Origin: an uncultured Synechococcales cyanobacterium
GTDB lineage: Bacteria > Cyanobacteriota > Cyanobacteriia > Thermosynechococcales > Thermosynechococcaceae
DNA: 39,499 nt
Reading direction: 5' to 3'
Assembly (NCBI GenBank): GCA_902806435.1
Contig: CADCWO010000145.1
Span: 10,490 to 49,988 of the forward strand
Shown here one piece after another: positions 27,496 through 35,304 of this stretch. Positions within the stretch are counted from its first letter, which is position 1. Each line of letters opens with the position of its first letter. The translations under genes and the position numbers were made by a program. The notes under the pieces are model-generated. The model did not search any database and was not told the origin of the DNA. It saw only the letters and a list, made by a program, of their open reading frames with translations.

Positions 27496-27776
27496 ATGAG
27501 TCTGCACCCCTCTCTAGTAGCGCTGACGTGCACATGGATCTGCGGGGAACGCCTTGTCCGATTAACTTTGTGCGGACCAAGCTACGTTTAGAGCAAATGG
27601 CTCCAGGAAAACTGCTAGAAGTTTGGCTTGATCCGGGGGAGCCAATTGAGCAGGTACCCGATAGTCTGGCAGTTGCAGGCTACAAGATTGAACAACTTGA
27701 AGAGCGCTCTGGCTTCTTTTCACTCCAGGTTCGGTGCCCCATGACTTCCCCTTTACTGGCCAGTGAACTGGACTGA
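27492..27776 (+). CDS. TusA-family sulfurtransferase
   Basis: A 94-residue protein of the TusA/SirA fold. The active-site motif is [20 protein letters not shown], with the sulfur-carrying Cys in CPxN. The rest matches the family ([30 protein letters not shown]). TusA proteins relay persulfide sulfur for tRNA thiolation and cofactor synthesis, but the exact partner here is unknown. The start ATGA overlaps dnaJ and the end overlaps rsgA by 14 bases, giving strong translational coupling from chaperone to ribosome-assembly GTPase. Confidence 0.88.
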   Translation: MNESAPLSSSADVHMDLRGTPCPINFVRTKLRLEQMAPGKLLEVWLDPGEPIEQVPDSLAVAGYKIEQLEERSGFFSLQVRCPMTSPLLASELD

Positions 27777-28860
27777 TCATATTGAGTTAGGTCCAGGCCT
27801 CTGCGGAATCGTGCTGGCTGTGCAAGCAAACTACTACCGAGTAAGACTCGACCCTAGTACCACAGCGCCTGTGTCTGAACTGCTTTGCACCCGGCGTTCC
27901 CGACTCAAAAAAATCGGCCAGCAAGTGATGGTAGGTGATCGCGTAGTGGTAGAAGAACCAGACTGGAAAGGCCAGCGGGGCGCGATTGCCCAGGTCTTGC
28001 CCCGGCAAACGCAACTGGATCGTCCTCCAGTTGCCAATGCCAGCCAAATCCTTTTAGTTTTTGCCTTGGCAGAACCCAATTTAGATCCTCACCAGCTTAG
28101 TCGGTTTCTTGTCAAAGCGGAATCTACCGAGTTAATAGTGGTTCTATGCTTGAGCAAGTGTGACTTAGCAACGGCTCAGGAGCAAGCTCACTGGTGCGAT
28201 CGCCTGCAAGGATGGGGATACTCACCTGTGCTAATTAGTACTTATACTGGCGAGGGTTTGACATCTCTGCGTGCTCACTTGGATCAAAAGCTAACGGTGA
28301 TCGCGGGCCCTTCCGGGGTAGGTAAATCCAGCCTGATCAATCAGCTCGTTCCCCAGGCAAATCTAAGGGTAGGTTTAGTTTCCGGTAAATTAGGTCGAGG
28401 TCGTCACACTACCCGCCATGTGGAGCTGTTTGACCTACCCACAGAGGGACTGTTAGCGGATACCCCTGGCTTCAACCAGCCTTCTTTAGATTGTTCTCCA
28501 CAGTCCTTAGCCCATTACTTTCCGGAAGCCCGTCAACGCCTCGCAACGGCTAGCTGCCAATATAATAATTGCTTCCATCAGGATGAACCCAACTGTGCGG
28601 TTCGTGGTGAGTGGGAGCGCTATGAGCACTACCTGGATTTTCTGGATGAAGTAATCATCCAACAAGAACATCTAAACCAACTCAGCGATCCAGAATCAAC
28701 CACCAGGTTGAAAACTAAAGGTAAAGGCCAACAGCAGTTAGAGCCAAAACTAGAGCCTAAAAAACACCGGCGCCCTTCCCGCCGCACACAACAGCAAGAT
28801 CTACAAGAGCTTTACAAAGATGCAGAAGACTCATTATCCGAGAACAATGAGTTTGATTGA
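27763..28860 (+). CDS. rsgA: Ribosome small-subunit maturation GTPase RsgA
   Basis: A 365-residue circularly permuted GTPase that helps 30S maturation. An OB-fold covers about 10-85. The G motifs come in permuted order: G4 as SKCD (131-134), G1 GPSGVGKSS (182-190), the G2 region GRHTTRH, and G3 DTPGF (233-237). The zinc site is C265-x4-C270-x-H272-x5-C278. The SKCD motif replaces the usual NKxD but keeps the guanine-specific Asp. A basic tail of about 60 residues extends past the zinc domain. The start is GTG at 27763 inside the end of the TusA-like gene. Confidence 0.95.
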   Translation: MNWTDHIELGPGLCGIVLAVQANYYRVRLDPSTTAPVSELLCTRRSRLKKIGQQVMVGDRVVVEEPDWKGQRGAIAQVLPRQTQLDRPPVANASQILLVFALAEPNLDPHQLSRFLVKAESTELIVVLCLSKCDLATAQEQAHWCDRLQGWGYSPVLISTYTGEGLTSLRAHLDQKLTVIAGPSGVGKSSLINQLVPQANLRVGLVSGKLGRGRHTTRHVELFDLPTEGLLADTPGFNQPSLDCSPQSLAHYFPEARQRLATASCQYNNCFHQDEPNCAVRGEWERYEHYLDFLDEVIIQQEHLNQLSDPESTTRLKTKGKGQQQLEPKLEPKKHRRPSRRTQQQDLQELYKDAEDSLSENNEFD

Positions 28861-28899
28861 TTCACACTTTAAAGTTCTGTTGAGAGCTGGAATTGTAGA

Positions 28900-29991
28900 T
28901 TATCCAGAATTGTCAGGTTGAGCGACAGCAAACTCAACTGGGGTTTCAGAAGGGTTGCCTGGAGGAGCTTGCAGGTGATCTAGAGCACTCTTAAGACTAC
29001 TAGCCAAAGGTACAGCAAGCAGTAATCCTAATACCCCCCCGACCTTGGTCCCAACTGCCAAAGCAGCCAAGATGCCAATCGGGCTCAGCCCCGTAAACCG
29101 GTTGAGTAGCCGGGGAGCGATCGCCTGGTCAATCACTTGGTCAACTACAACCGCTACAGCCAGAGTCTGCACACCCAACCAAAAGTTATGGGAAGCCACT
29201 AATAGACTGACTAAACTAAAACTTAAGAGGTCGCCAAATGGGATCAAGGCCATGATTCCTACCCCCAGGCCAAAGAGCAAACCAAAAGGCACTTTTAAGC
29301 TTAAAAAGACCACAGTCATTGAGCAACCAACCAGTACTGCCAGGGCAACTTGACCTAGAAGGTAGTTTTGGAAGTTTTGCTGCAAAGCTGGCTGCACAAC
29401 TTGGCTAAACCGGGCAGGTAAGCGCTGAAAAAGGTCGTTCCACAGCCGCTCTCCATCTAGAAGCAAGTAGAAACTCAACACTACAGTTAATGCAACTTCT
29501 GAAACGCTATCAACCGCTTCAAAAGCAAGCGTGAAAAATTCCTCAGCTAGAGATTGCAACTCATCCGGGAGGCGATCGCTAAGTTGCGTTGCCAATTGGC
29601 TCAAATTAATTGATAGATTGCGAGCTGCTGCCCAATCATCAAGCGTTTTTAGCTCTTGGCTTCCAGAATCAATCCAGCCAGGTAGCAGTTTAGCACTCTG
29701 ACTCAACTGCTCTAAGAGCAAAGGAATAAATGTGATACCAGAAGCAATCAAAATCGCTAAAGCTAGTAAGAAAACAAAGACCACTGCATAGTTGCGTTTC
29801 ACTTGGTATCGTTGGAGAAACTGAACCGGATAATTCAAGATAAAAGCCAACAAAGCGGCTAAGACAAAAATCGTCACGATTTGTTGAAAAAAATGAAAAA
29901 CTTGGAGCGCCAACCAGCCGTTGACTACAATCAGCGGAAAGGGCAAACCTAGTGTCAACCATTGATGGACCTTATTCGGTGAACCCGCCAT
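28900..29991 (-). CDS. AI-2E family transporter (YdjX/PerM-type membrane protein)
   Basis: A 363-residue polytopic membrane protein with about eight transmembrane helices. These are four near the N-terminus (for example VNGWLALQVFHFFQQIVTIF, and IFVLAALLAFILNYPVQFLQ) and a second group with VFLSLKVPFGLLFGLGVGIM and GLSPIGILAALAVGTKVGGV. The amphipathic loop between them (about 95-180) is typical of the AI-2E/PerM family. Substrates vary or are unknown in cyanobacteria, and the AI-2 label should not be read as proven function. The start is ATG at 29991. It converges with rsgA with 39 bases between and no visible terminator. Confidence 0.88.
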   Translation of the reverse strand: MAGSPNKVHQWLTLGLPFPLIVVNGWLALQVFHFFQQIVTIFVLAALLAFILNYPVQFLQRYQVKRNYAVVFVFLLALAILIASGITFIPLLLEQLSQSAKLLPGWIDSGSQELKTLDDWAAARNLSINLSQLATQLSDRLPDELQSLAEEFFTLAFEAVDSVSEVALTVVLSFYLLLDGERLWNDLFQRLPARFSQVVQPALQQNFQNYLLGQVALAVLVGCSMTVVFLSLKVPFGLLFGLGVGIMALIPFGDLLSFSLVSLLVASHNFWLGVQTLAVAVVVDQVIDQAIAPRLLNRFTGLSPIGILAALAVGTKVGGVLGLLLAVPLASSLKSALDHLQAPPGNPSETPVEFAVAQPDNSG

Positions 29992-30247
29992 ACGCCTTTT
30001 TGCCTAGCCTTTGGTCTTCTATTTGTAGCAGCTCAGCCATTTTACAGTGCTAGATGGGTTTGAGCGATAACGCAGATAGAACAATGACTTGCCTTTAGAG
30101 ACGCTAGTTAAAGAATTCATCGATTACGACAATGTCTCCTTGCCTATTGAGAACTACCCTCTACACGTTCTAATTGGCTATGTCTTAAATCACCCTTTTA
30201 CCATTTCTACGAGCCGTATCAGTTTCCTCTTTGCTGAATGGATTTAA

Positions 30248-30520
30248 TTGGATCGGCACCTCTACATTGTCTTGACTGGCAAAACCTACTTTAGCTGCCC
30301 AAGCAAGTTTTTGGGTTCTTGGAACGACTTCTTTAAGCTACTAGTAAATTTATCTGACCTGACAATGCTTACCCTCCCTCTGGGTCTCAGCGCGGTTAAA
30401 TGGCAGTACGTATTGGAACCTATCTCATGGCTGCTTCTGTGATCTTTACCGTTGCCGATGCTGTTAATCTACAGCTTTTTCAATCGCTACTTTATCTAAG
30501 GCATCACGGTTACAGGTAAG
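30248..30520 (+). pseudogene. Decayed carbohydrate ABC transporter permease (MalG/UgpE type), C-terminal part
   Basis: Read across frames, the plus strand gives the C-terminus of a MalG-type permease: HLYIVL, then LAKPTLAAQASF (30276-30311), FLGSWNDFFKLLVNLSDLTM, LTLPLGLSAVKWQYV, then TYLMAASVIFTV, then PMLLIYSFFNRYFI-stop-GITVTG. These match the family's conserved end segments, but at least three frameshifts and one in-frame stop interrupt them. An adjoining frame (30110-30246, ENYPLHVLIGYVLNHPFTIS) may be a relic of its N-terminus with an internal deletion. No other sugar-transporter subunit is left nearby, and the rest of 29992-30700 holds nothing I can support. Confidence 0.7.
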
Positions 30521-30700
30521 TCAATGCTAGCCCTTGAATTACCTGTTCGGCTGATTGGCAAATCTGTTGCCAAACTTAGCCGCATCCAACCTGAGAGGAA
30601 TGTAATCACGATAAGATTGCTTTAAAGTTTTGTTTACACTGCTTTACGCTGCTGAGCAGGACTGCAAGCGGTTAGGCCACAAAGCGATATTGGTGCAAAA

Positions 30701-32182
30701 ATGCTCACATCCAGAGGAGATTCTGTCTCTGTCGAAGCAACAACTCCCTTGAGCCATGAGGAGCATAATACCCAGCTTACGGAGGCTTCTCACTCACAGC
30801 CTTTTAACTCAATTCGCTCCAGCCTGCGGGCTTCTACTATCGATGGGGTTCTTGCTGCAATTTTTCATAATATTGCTGGAGGGGTACTACTCAGTAACTT
30901 TCTGGTTGAATTAGATGCCAGTACCGTTCAGATTGGCATGTTGGCGTCTATTCCGATGCTGGTAAATTTACTTCAGCCTCTGGGGGCTTACTTTGCAGAT
31001 CGCACCACTAGCCGCCACCATTACGGACTCTGGATCTTTGCCCCGGCTCGGCTGGTTTGGCTTGTTTTAGTTTTAGGTATTACCTTACTGACCTGGCGGC
31101 AAGCTGATCCTCATCCGCTGATTTACTGGACGCTGGGGGTGATGTTGGTTTCCCACATTCTCTCAGCTTTGGGTAGTGCTTCTTGGTTTAGCTGGTTGGC
31201 AGCCCTAGTACCGCGGCAATTGCGGGGGCGATATTTTGGTTTTCGTAACAGTGCGTTCAACCTAACGATCTTGATTGCTGTTCCCCTAGCGGGGTTTGGG
31301 GTTTCTGCTTGGCCTGGGGGAACTATCCAAGGGTACGGGATGATGCTGCTCTTAGGGGTGATAGCCGGGGTAGTTAGCATCGGGTTTCAATTCTTGATGC
31401 GAGATGTCAATCCGCAAGTTCAGAGATCGCTTCCGGTTGCAATCGACGTTGGCAGTGGGGCCGGAACCAGCACTCCAATGCAGCCCCAGATTTGGCAGGA
31501 TAAGAACTTTCTCATTTTTTTGGTTTACTTTGGGTTGTGGGCCTTCTCAATCAACCTCAGCTCCCCCTTCTTCAATATTTATTTGCTCGATAATCTCTCT
31601 TTAGATGTCAGGTGGGTAACTCTCTATAACAGCTTGGCTTCCGGCGCGACTTTGCTAATGTTAGTCGTCTGGGGTAAGCTCTCAGATCGAGTCGGTAACC
31701 GGCCACTGCTTTTACTGGTGGGCATTTTGGTTGCCCTGACGCCCCTGCTCTGGTTGGGAATTAATACCAGTTCAACTTCATTATGGTTGTGGTTACCCCT
31801 GCTGCATATTTTTATTGGTGGAACCTGGGCAGCGATTGAGTTATGCAGCAATAATATCCAGATGGCGATCGCTCCGATTCAATGGCATTCGAGTTACTTT
31901 GCGATCGCTGCGGCTGTGGCTGGGGGAGCTGGTGCTGCGGGAACGCTTGCCGGCGGTGTCTTAGCCCAGTTTGCTGACTATGGAGGGCTAAAAGGAATGT
32001 TTATCATTTCCTGTATCTTGCGATTTGTGGCACTTTTGCCGCTTGTTCTGGTGCATGAATGGCAAAATCAGTCTAGTTCGCAGGCTAAGGTATTAACGGC
32101 TAGTACTGAGCCTTCGGTGATCCTAAATGAACCTCTCAAACCAGATTTGTTGCATCGGGAACAGCCTTCTATGCGGAGTTGA
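30701..32182 (+). CDS. MFS transporter
   Basis: A 493-residue major facilitator with about twelve transmembrane helices. A 45-residue hydrophilic N-terminus precedes helix 1. The loop after helix 2 has ADRTTSRHHYG (motif A-like), and the one after helix 8 has GKLSDRVGNRPLLLLVG, the second motif A copy. The Arg-rich segment RGRYFGFRNSAFNL lies near helix 5. Substrate cannot be told from sequence; the nearest pattern is a cyanobacterial drug or metabolite transporter of unassigned function. The start is ATG 30701 with no strong ribosome-binding site (GGTGCAAAA upstream). It stands alone. Confidence 0.9.
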   Translation: MLTSRGDSVSVEATTPLSHEEHNTQLTEASHSQPFNSIRSSLRASTIDGVLAAIFHNIAGGVLLSNFLVELDASTVQIGMLASIPMLVNLLQPLGAYFADRTTSRHHYGLWIFAPARLVWLVLVLGITLLTWRQADPHPLIYWTLGVMLVSHILSALGSASWFSWLAALVPRQLRGRYFGFRNSAFNLTILIAVPLAGFGVSAWPGGTIQGYGMMLLLGVIAGVVSIGFQFLMRDVNPQVQRSLPVAIDVGSGAGTSTPMQPQIWQDKNFLIFLVYFGLWAFSINLSSPFFNIYLLDNLSLDVRWVTLYNSLASGATLLMLVVWGKLSDRVGNRPLLLLVGILVALTPLLWLGINTSSTSLWLWLPLLHIFIGGTWAAIELCSNNIQMAIAPIQWHSSYFAIAAAVAGGAGAAGTLAGGVLAQFADYGGLKGMFIISCILRFVALLPLVLVHEWQNQSSSQAKVLTASTEPSVILNEPLKPDLLHREQPSMRS

Positions 32183-32287
32183 TTTTAGTCAAGTAGTCTT
32201 TGAGCGCCAAGAATCCTAAACCATCTCAGCCTTGACAAGCGTTACTTCTACTAGTGAAGCTCATGAAAGGTGGATCAGAGAAATACT

Positions 32288-34093
32288 ATGGGACTAGTTG
32301 TCCAAAAATACGGCGGCACTTCAGTCGGTTCTGTCGAGCGTATTCAAGCCGTTGCTCAGCGAATTATCGCTACAGCCCAAGCTGGTAACTCCTTGGTAGT
32401 CGTGGTTTCTGCCATGGGTAAAAGTACAGATGCCCTGGTAAAGCTAGCCCGTGAAATTTCCGCCAATCCTTCCCGGCGAGAACTGGATATGCTGCTTTCT
32501 ACAGGTGAGCAGGTAACCATTTCTCTACTCAGTATGGCGCTTCAGGAGTTAGGCCAACCGGCCATTTCACTCACGGGGGCGCAAGTTGGGATTATTACTG
32601 AACCAGAACACACCCGCGCCCGGATATTTCACATTAAAACAGAACGGCTACAGCGGCATTTGGAGGAAGGCAAGGTTGTCGTAGTAGCTGGTTTCCAGGG
32701 GGTTGCCAGCACCACAGATTTAGAAGTAACCACTCTGGGCCGCGGCGGTTCTGACACTTCCGCTGTCGCCTTGGCAGCAGCATTGCGGGCGGATTGCTGC
32801 GAAATTTACACTGATGTACCCGGTATCCTGACGGCTGATCCGCGCCTGGTGCCGGATGCCCAGTTAATGAGCGAGATTACCTGTGACGAGATGCTGGAGC
32901 TTGCCAGCTTGGGGGCAAAGGTACTACATCCGCGGGCGGTGGAAATTGCTCGAAATTACGGAGTCCAAATGGTAGTGCGCTCCAGCTGGAGTGGCCATCC
33001 GGGAACGCGAGTGGTATCGCCGGTGCCGCAACCGCGCCCCCTTAAAAATTTGGAGCTGGGGCGGCCTGTGGATGGGGTTCGTTTTGATACGGATCAAGCT
33101 AAAGTAGCGCTGTTGCGGGTTGCTGATCGCCCTGGCATTGCGGCGCGCTTATTTGGAGAACTGGCACAGCAAAACCTAGATGTTGATTTAATTATTCAAT
33201 CGATTCACGAAGGTAACACCAACGATATAGCCTTTACCGTCACCAAAGCTGCCGCAAATCAAGCCGAAGCTGTGGCAACTGCCTTTGGCCCGATGCTATC
33301 TCGTACTACGCTAGAAACAGCAGGACCAGAGGTACTGGTCAATAGAGCGATCGCGAAAGTAAGTATCACCGGTGCAGGGATGATTGGTCGTCCGGGAGTG
33401 GCCGCTCAGATGTTCACCACCCTGGCTGCCGCCGGGATTAACTTGCAGTTGATCTCGACTTCTGAAGTGAATGTGAGTTGCACGATCGCTGCCACCGACT
33501 GTGACCGCGCGATCGCGGCCTTGTGTCAAGCCTTTGCCGTCGATAGTTCTTCCACCCATCTTAGCCCCAGCCTACCTGTCCCCTCACCCCCGGTGCGCGG
33601 CGTCGCATTGGATCTCAATCAAGCACGGCTGGCAATTCGTTCAGTTCCGGACCGTCCGGGTCTAGCTGCCGAGATTTTTCAACGCTTAGCAGCCCAAAAT
33701 ATTAGCGTAGACATGATCATCCAGTCCCAGCGTTCTCGCTCTGTCAGTGGTGTGATTACCAGAGATATCGCCTTTACCGTTGCCCAGGTGGATGCCGAAA
33801 CCGCCCTTACCTTCCTTAGTAAAGCTATACCAGAATTAGGCTGTGGAGAAGTGATCGTAGATACAGCGATCGCTAAGGTAAGTATCGTCGGAATGGGAAT
33901 GCTGGGCCAACCTGGAATTGCTGCTCACATGTTCAAGGCCCTGGCCAACCATCAAATCAACATCCAAATGATTGCCACGTCGGAAATTAAGGTGAGTTGC
34001 GTAGTTGCAGAAGCAGATGCGGTGACGGCGCTGCGTGCTATCCATGCTGCCTTTGATCTTTGTGGCCAGCATAGGGTAGAAATTCCCGCCTAA
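32288..34093 (+). CDS. lysC: Aspartate kinase with four ACT domains
   Basis: A 601-residue enzyme phosphorylating L-aspartate, the entry to lysine, threonine and methionine synthesis. The kinase domain (1-245) shows [42 protein letters not shown] and [13 protein letters not shown]. Two tandem pairs of ACT domains follow, near 272, 354, 448 and 527, with clear internal repeats ([18 protein letters not shown] and [18 protein letters not shown]). Four ACT domains are characteristic of cyanobacterial enzymes and mediate feedback by lysine and/or threonine. I take ATG 32288; a GTG at 32270 would add six residues. lysA lies in the same window but is not linked. Confidence 0.96.
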   Translation: MGLVVQKYGGTSVGSVERIQAVAQRIIATAQAGNSLVVVVSAMGKSTDALVKLAREISANPSRRELDMLLSTGEQVTISLLSMALQELGQPAISLTGAQVGIITEPEHTRARIFHIKTERLQRHLEEGKVVVVAGFQGVASTTDLEVTTLGRGGSDTSAVALAAALRADCCEIYTDVPGILTADPRLVPDAQLMSEITCDEMLELASLGAKVLHPRAVEIARNYGVQMVVRSSWSGHPGTRVVSPVPQPRPLKNLELGRPVDGVRFDTDQAKVALLRVADRPGIAARLFGELAQQNLDVDLIIQSIHEGNTNDIAFTVTKAAANQAEAVATAFGPMLSRTTLETAGPEVLVNRAIAKVSITGAGMIGRPGVAAQMFTTLAAAGINLQLISTSEVNVSCTIAATDCDRAIAALCQAFAVDSSSTHLSPSLPVPSPPVRGVALDLNQARLAIRSVPDRPGLAAEIFQRLAAQNISVDMIIQSQRSRSVSGVITRDIAFTVAQVDAETALTFLSKAIPELGCGEVIVDTAIAKVSIVGMGMLGQPGIAAHMFKALANHQINIQMIATSEIKVSCVVAEADAVTALRAIHAAFDLCGQHRVEIPA

Positions 34094-34235
34094 TCTTAGA
34101 ATGGCCAGCTATCTAGTCTGAGGGCATCTAAAATTTATCTCATCTTCCGCTAGCGCTCGACCCAGAACAAGCCTCTTCTTATTCTTGGTGCAATGCTAAG
34201 ATAGCAAAGCTGTTCAGAATTAGTCTTCCACCGTC

Positions 34236-34406
34236 ATGGCTGTTCCTAAGAAGAAAACGTCAAAATCAAAGCGCGACAAGCGCAAAGCGACCTGGAAGCA
34301 CAAGGCTGCGATCGCGGCACAGAAAGCTTTATCAACTGGCAAGTCAATTCTTACAGGCCGAGCCAAAGGATTTGTTTATCCCACTGAAGAAACCGAGGAA
34401 GAGTAG
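34236..34406 (+). CDS. rpmF: 50S ribosomal protein L32
   Basis: A 56-residue basic protein beginning [20 protein letters not shown], then [20 protein letters not shown], and ending TEETEEE, which is the classic bacterial bL32 pattern. Residues 1-20 are lysine-rich and the MAVPKKKTS motif is nearly invariant. The four-cysteine zinc motif of C+ L32 proteins is absent, so this is the zinc-free form usual in cyanobacteria. ATG 34236 fits exactly. It sits alone between lysC and a 900-base spacer. Confidence 0.95.
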   Translation: MAVPKKKTSKSKRDKRKATWKHKAAIAAQKALSTGKSILTGRAKGFVYPTEETEEE

Positions 34407-34424
34407 TTCTTTAAGAGTCTACTC
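34401..34424 (+). terminator. Hairpin at the rpmF 3' end
   Basis: GAGTAG (34401-34406), which contains the rpmF stop codon, pairs perfectly with CTACTC (34419-34424) around a 12-base loop. The loop bases can partly pair as well. No T run follows, only TTGG, so termination is uncertain. Confidence 0.35.
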
Positions 34425-34565
34425 TTGGCTCGTTCGGTACAGCGCTGAGGTGTTATTGCTGAGTCAAAGCATAACGATAATCCGCGATCGATCCTCTAGG
34501 TCATTAAATGCCGTAATTGAAGTGTGAATTGTTTTTGGGTAAGCAGTTCAGCTAATATTCCTTAG

Positions 34566-34739
34566 GTAGATCTAGATCAAATCTCGCTCCAAGTTCTCCC
34601 CCTCTCACAAGTCCTTGAAGCACAGTGGCGCCTCAAGCTAGCAGCAGCCTGGGATAGCTATATAGCCTCAACCAATATTTACCAGCCAGCTACAGTGGGG
34701 CAGGCCAAAGATGCCATCACAGCCTTTAGTCACAGGTGA
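34566..34739 (+). pseudogene. Unidentified coding relic in the rpmF-GGDEF spacer
   Basis: A 57-codon open stretch between a TAG and a TGA reads VDLDQISLQVLPLSQVLEAQ, then WRLKLAAAWDSYIASTNIYQ, then PATVGQAKDAITAFSHR. Composition is protein-like and helical, but there is no start codon and I recognise no family. The remainder of 34425-35304 has only a short GAGCG-TTCAAC-CGCTC hairpin followed by CTTTTCT (34868-34889), a HIP1-like site and AT-rich sequence before the next gene. I see no other gene in this 900-base spacer. Confidence 0.3.
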
Positions 34740-35304
34740 GATGAGTACCAACCTATCATCCTCCGAATTGAGGTTGAGCGATCGAGAAGGAATATTCACC
34801 TTCCGGATAGCTGAGACGTACTCTGTACCAGCGCTAGCAAAGCTATGCTTGCAGGACTATTGCTATAGAGCGTTCAACCGCTCCTTTTCTCAAATTCGCT
34901 AGCGCGAGAAACTCCCTTGTGGATAAGCCAGCGGCGCTCAGTGCTCCACCCAGCCTTCAACACTACTAGCAAGCGGTAGACGATACCGGCCTCAATCTGA
35001 AGGTTGGCCTATCTAAGGCTATCAAATCTCTTGTCTGCTGAATAACCTTCCTTCTCTACGACAAAAGGCTTAATATACTCTGAAAAACTTTTAACCCAAT
35101 GGAATAGCCTTTGAGATGGACTGAGCAGGTTTCTGGGTATTACTAAAGATAAGAGAAAGCTTTAAGGCAGAGCCAGATTGGTTTGAGCAATCTATGCTTA
35201 AGTTAGCGCAGGAGGTAAGGGGGGTACTTCTATTGGTTTTCACACCAGAGTATGTATACTCCATGACTAGCAAGTGATGGCAAAATACCACTGGCTAAAT
35301 ACCA

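Noticed and set aside
34711-34902. Plus-strand 63-residue frame in the rpmF-GGDEF spacer
   Set aside because: No ribosome-binding site and no recognisable pattern. It overlaps the other relic frame and ends in a weak hairpin.
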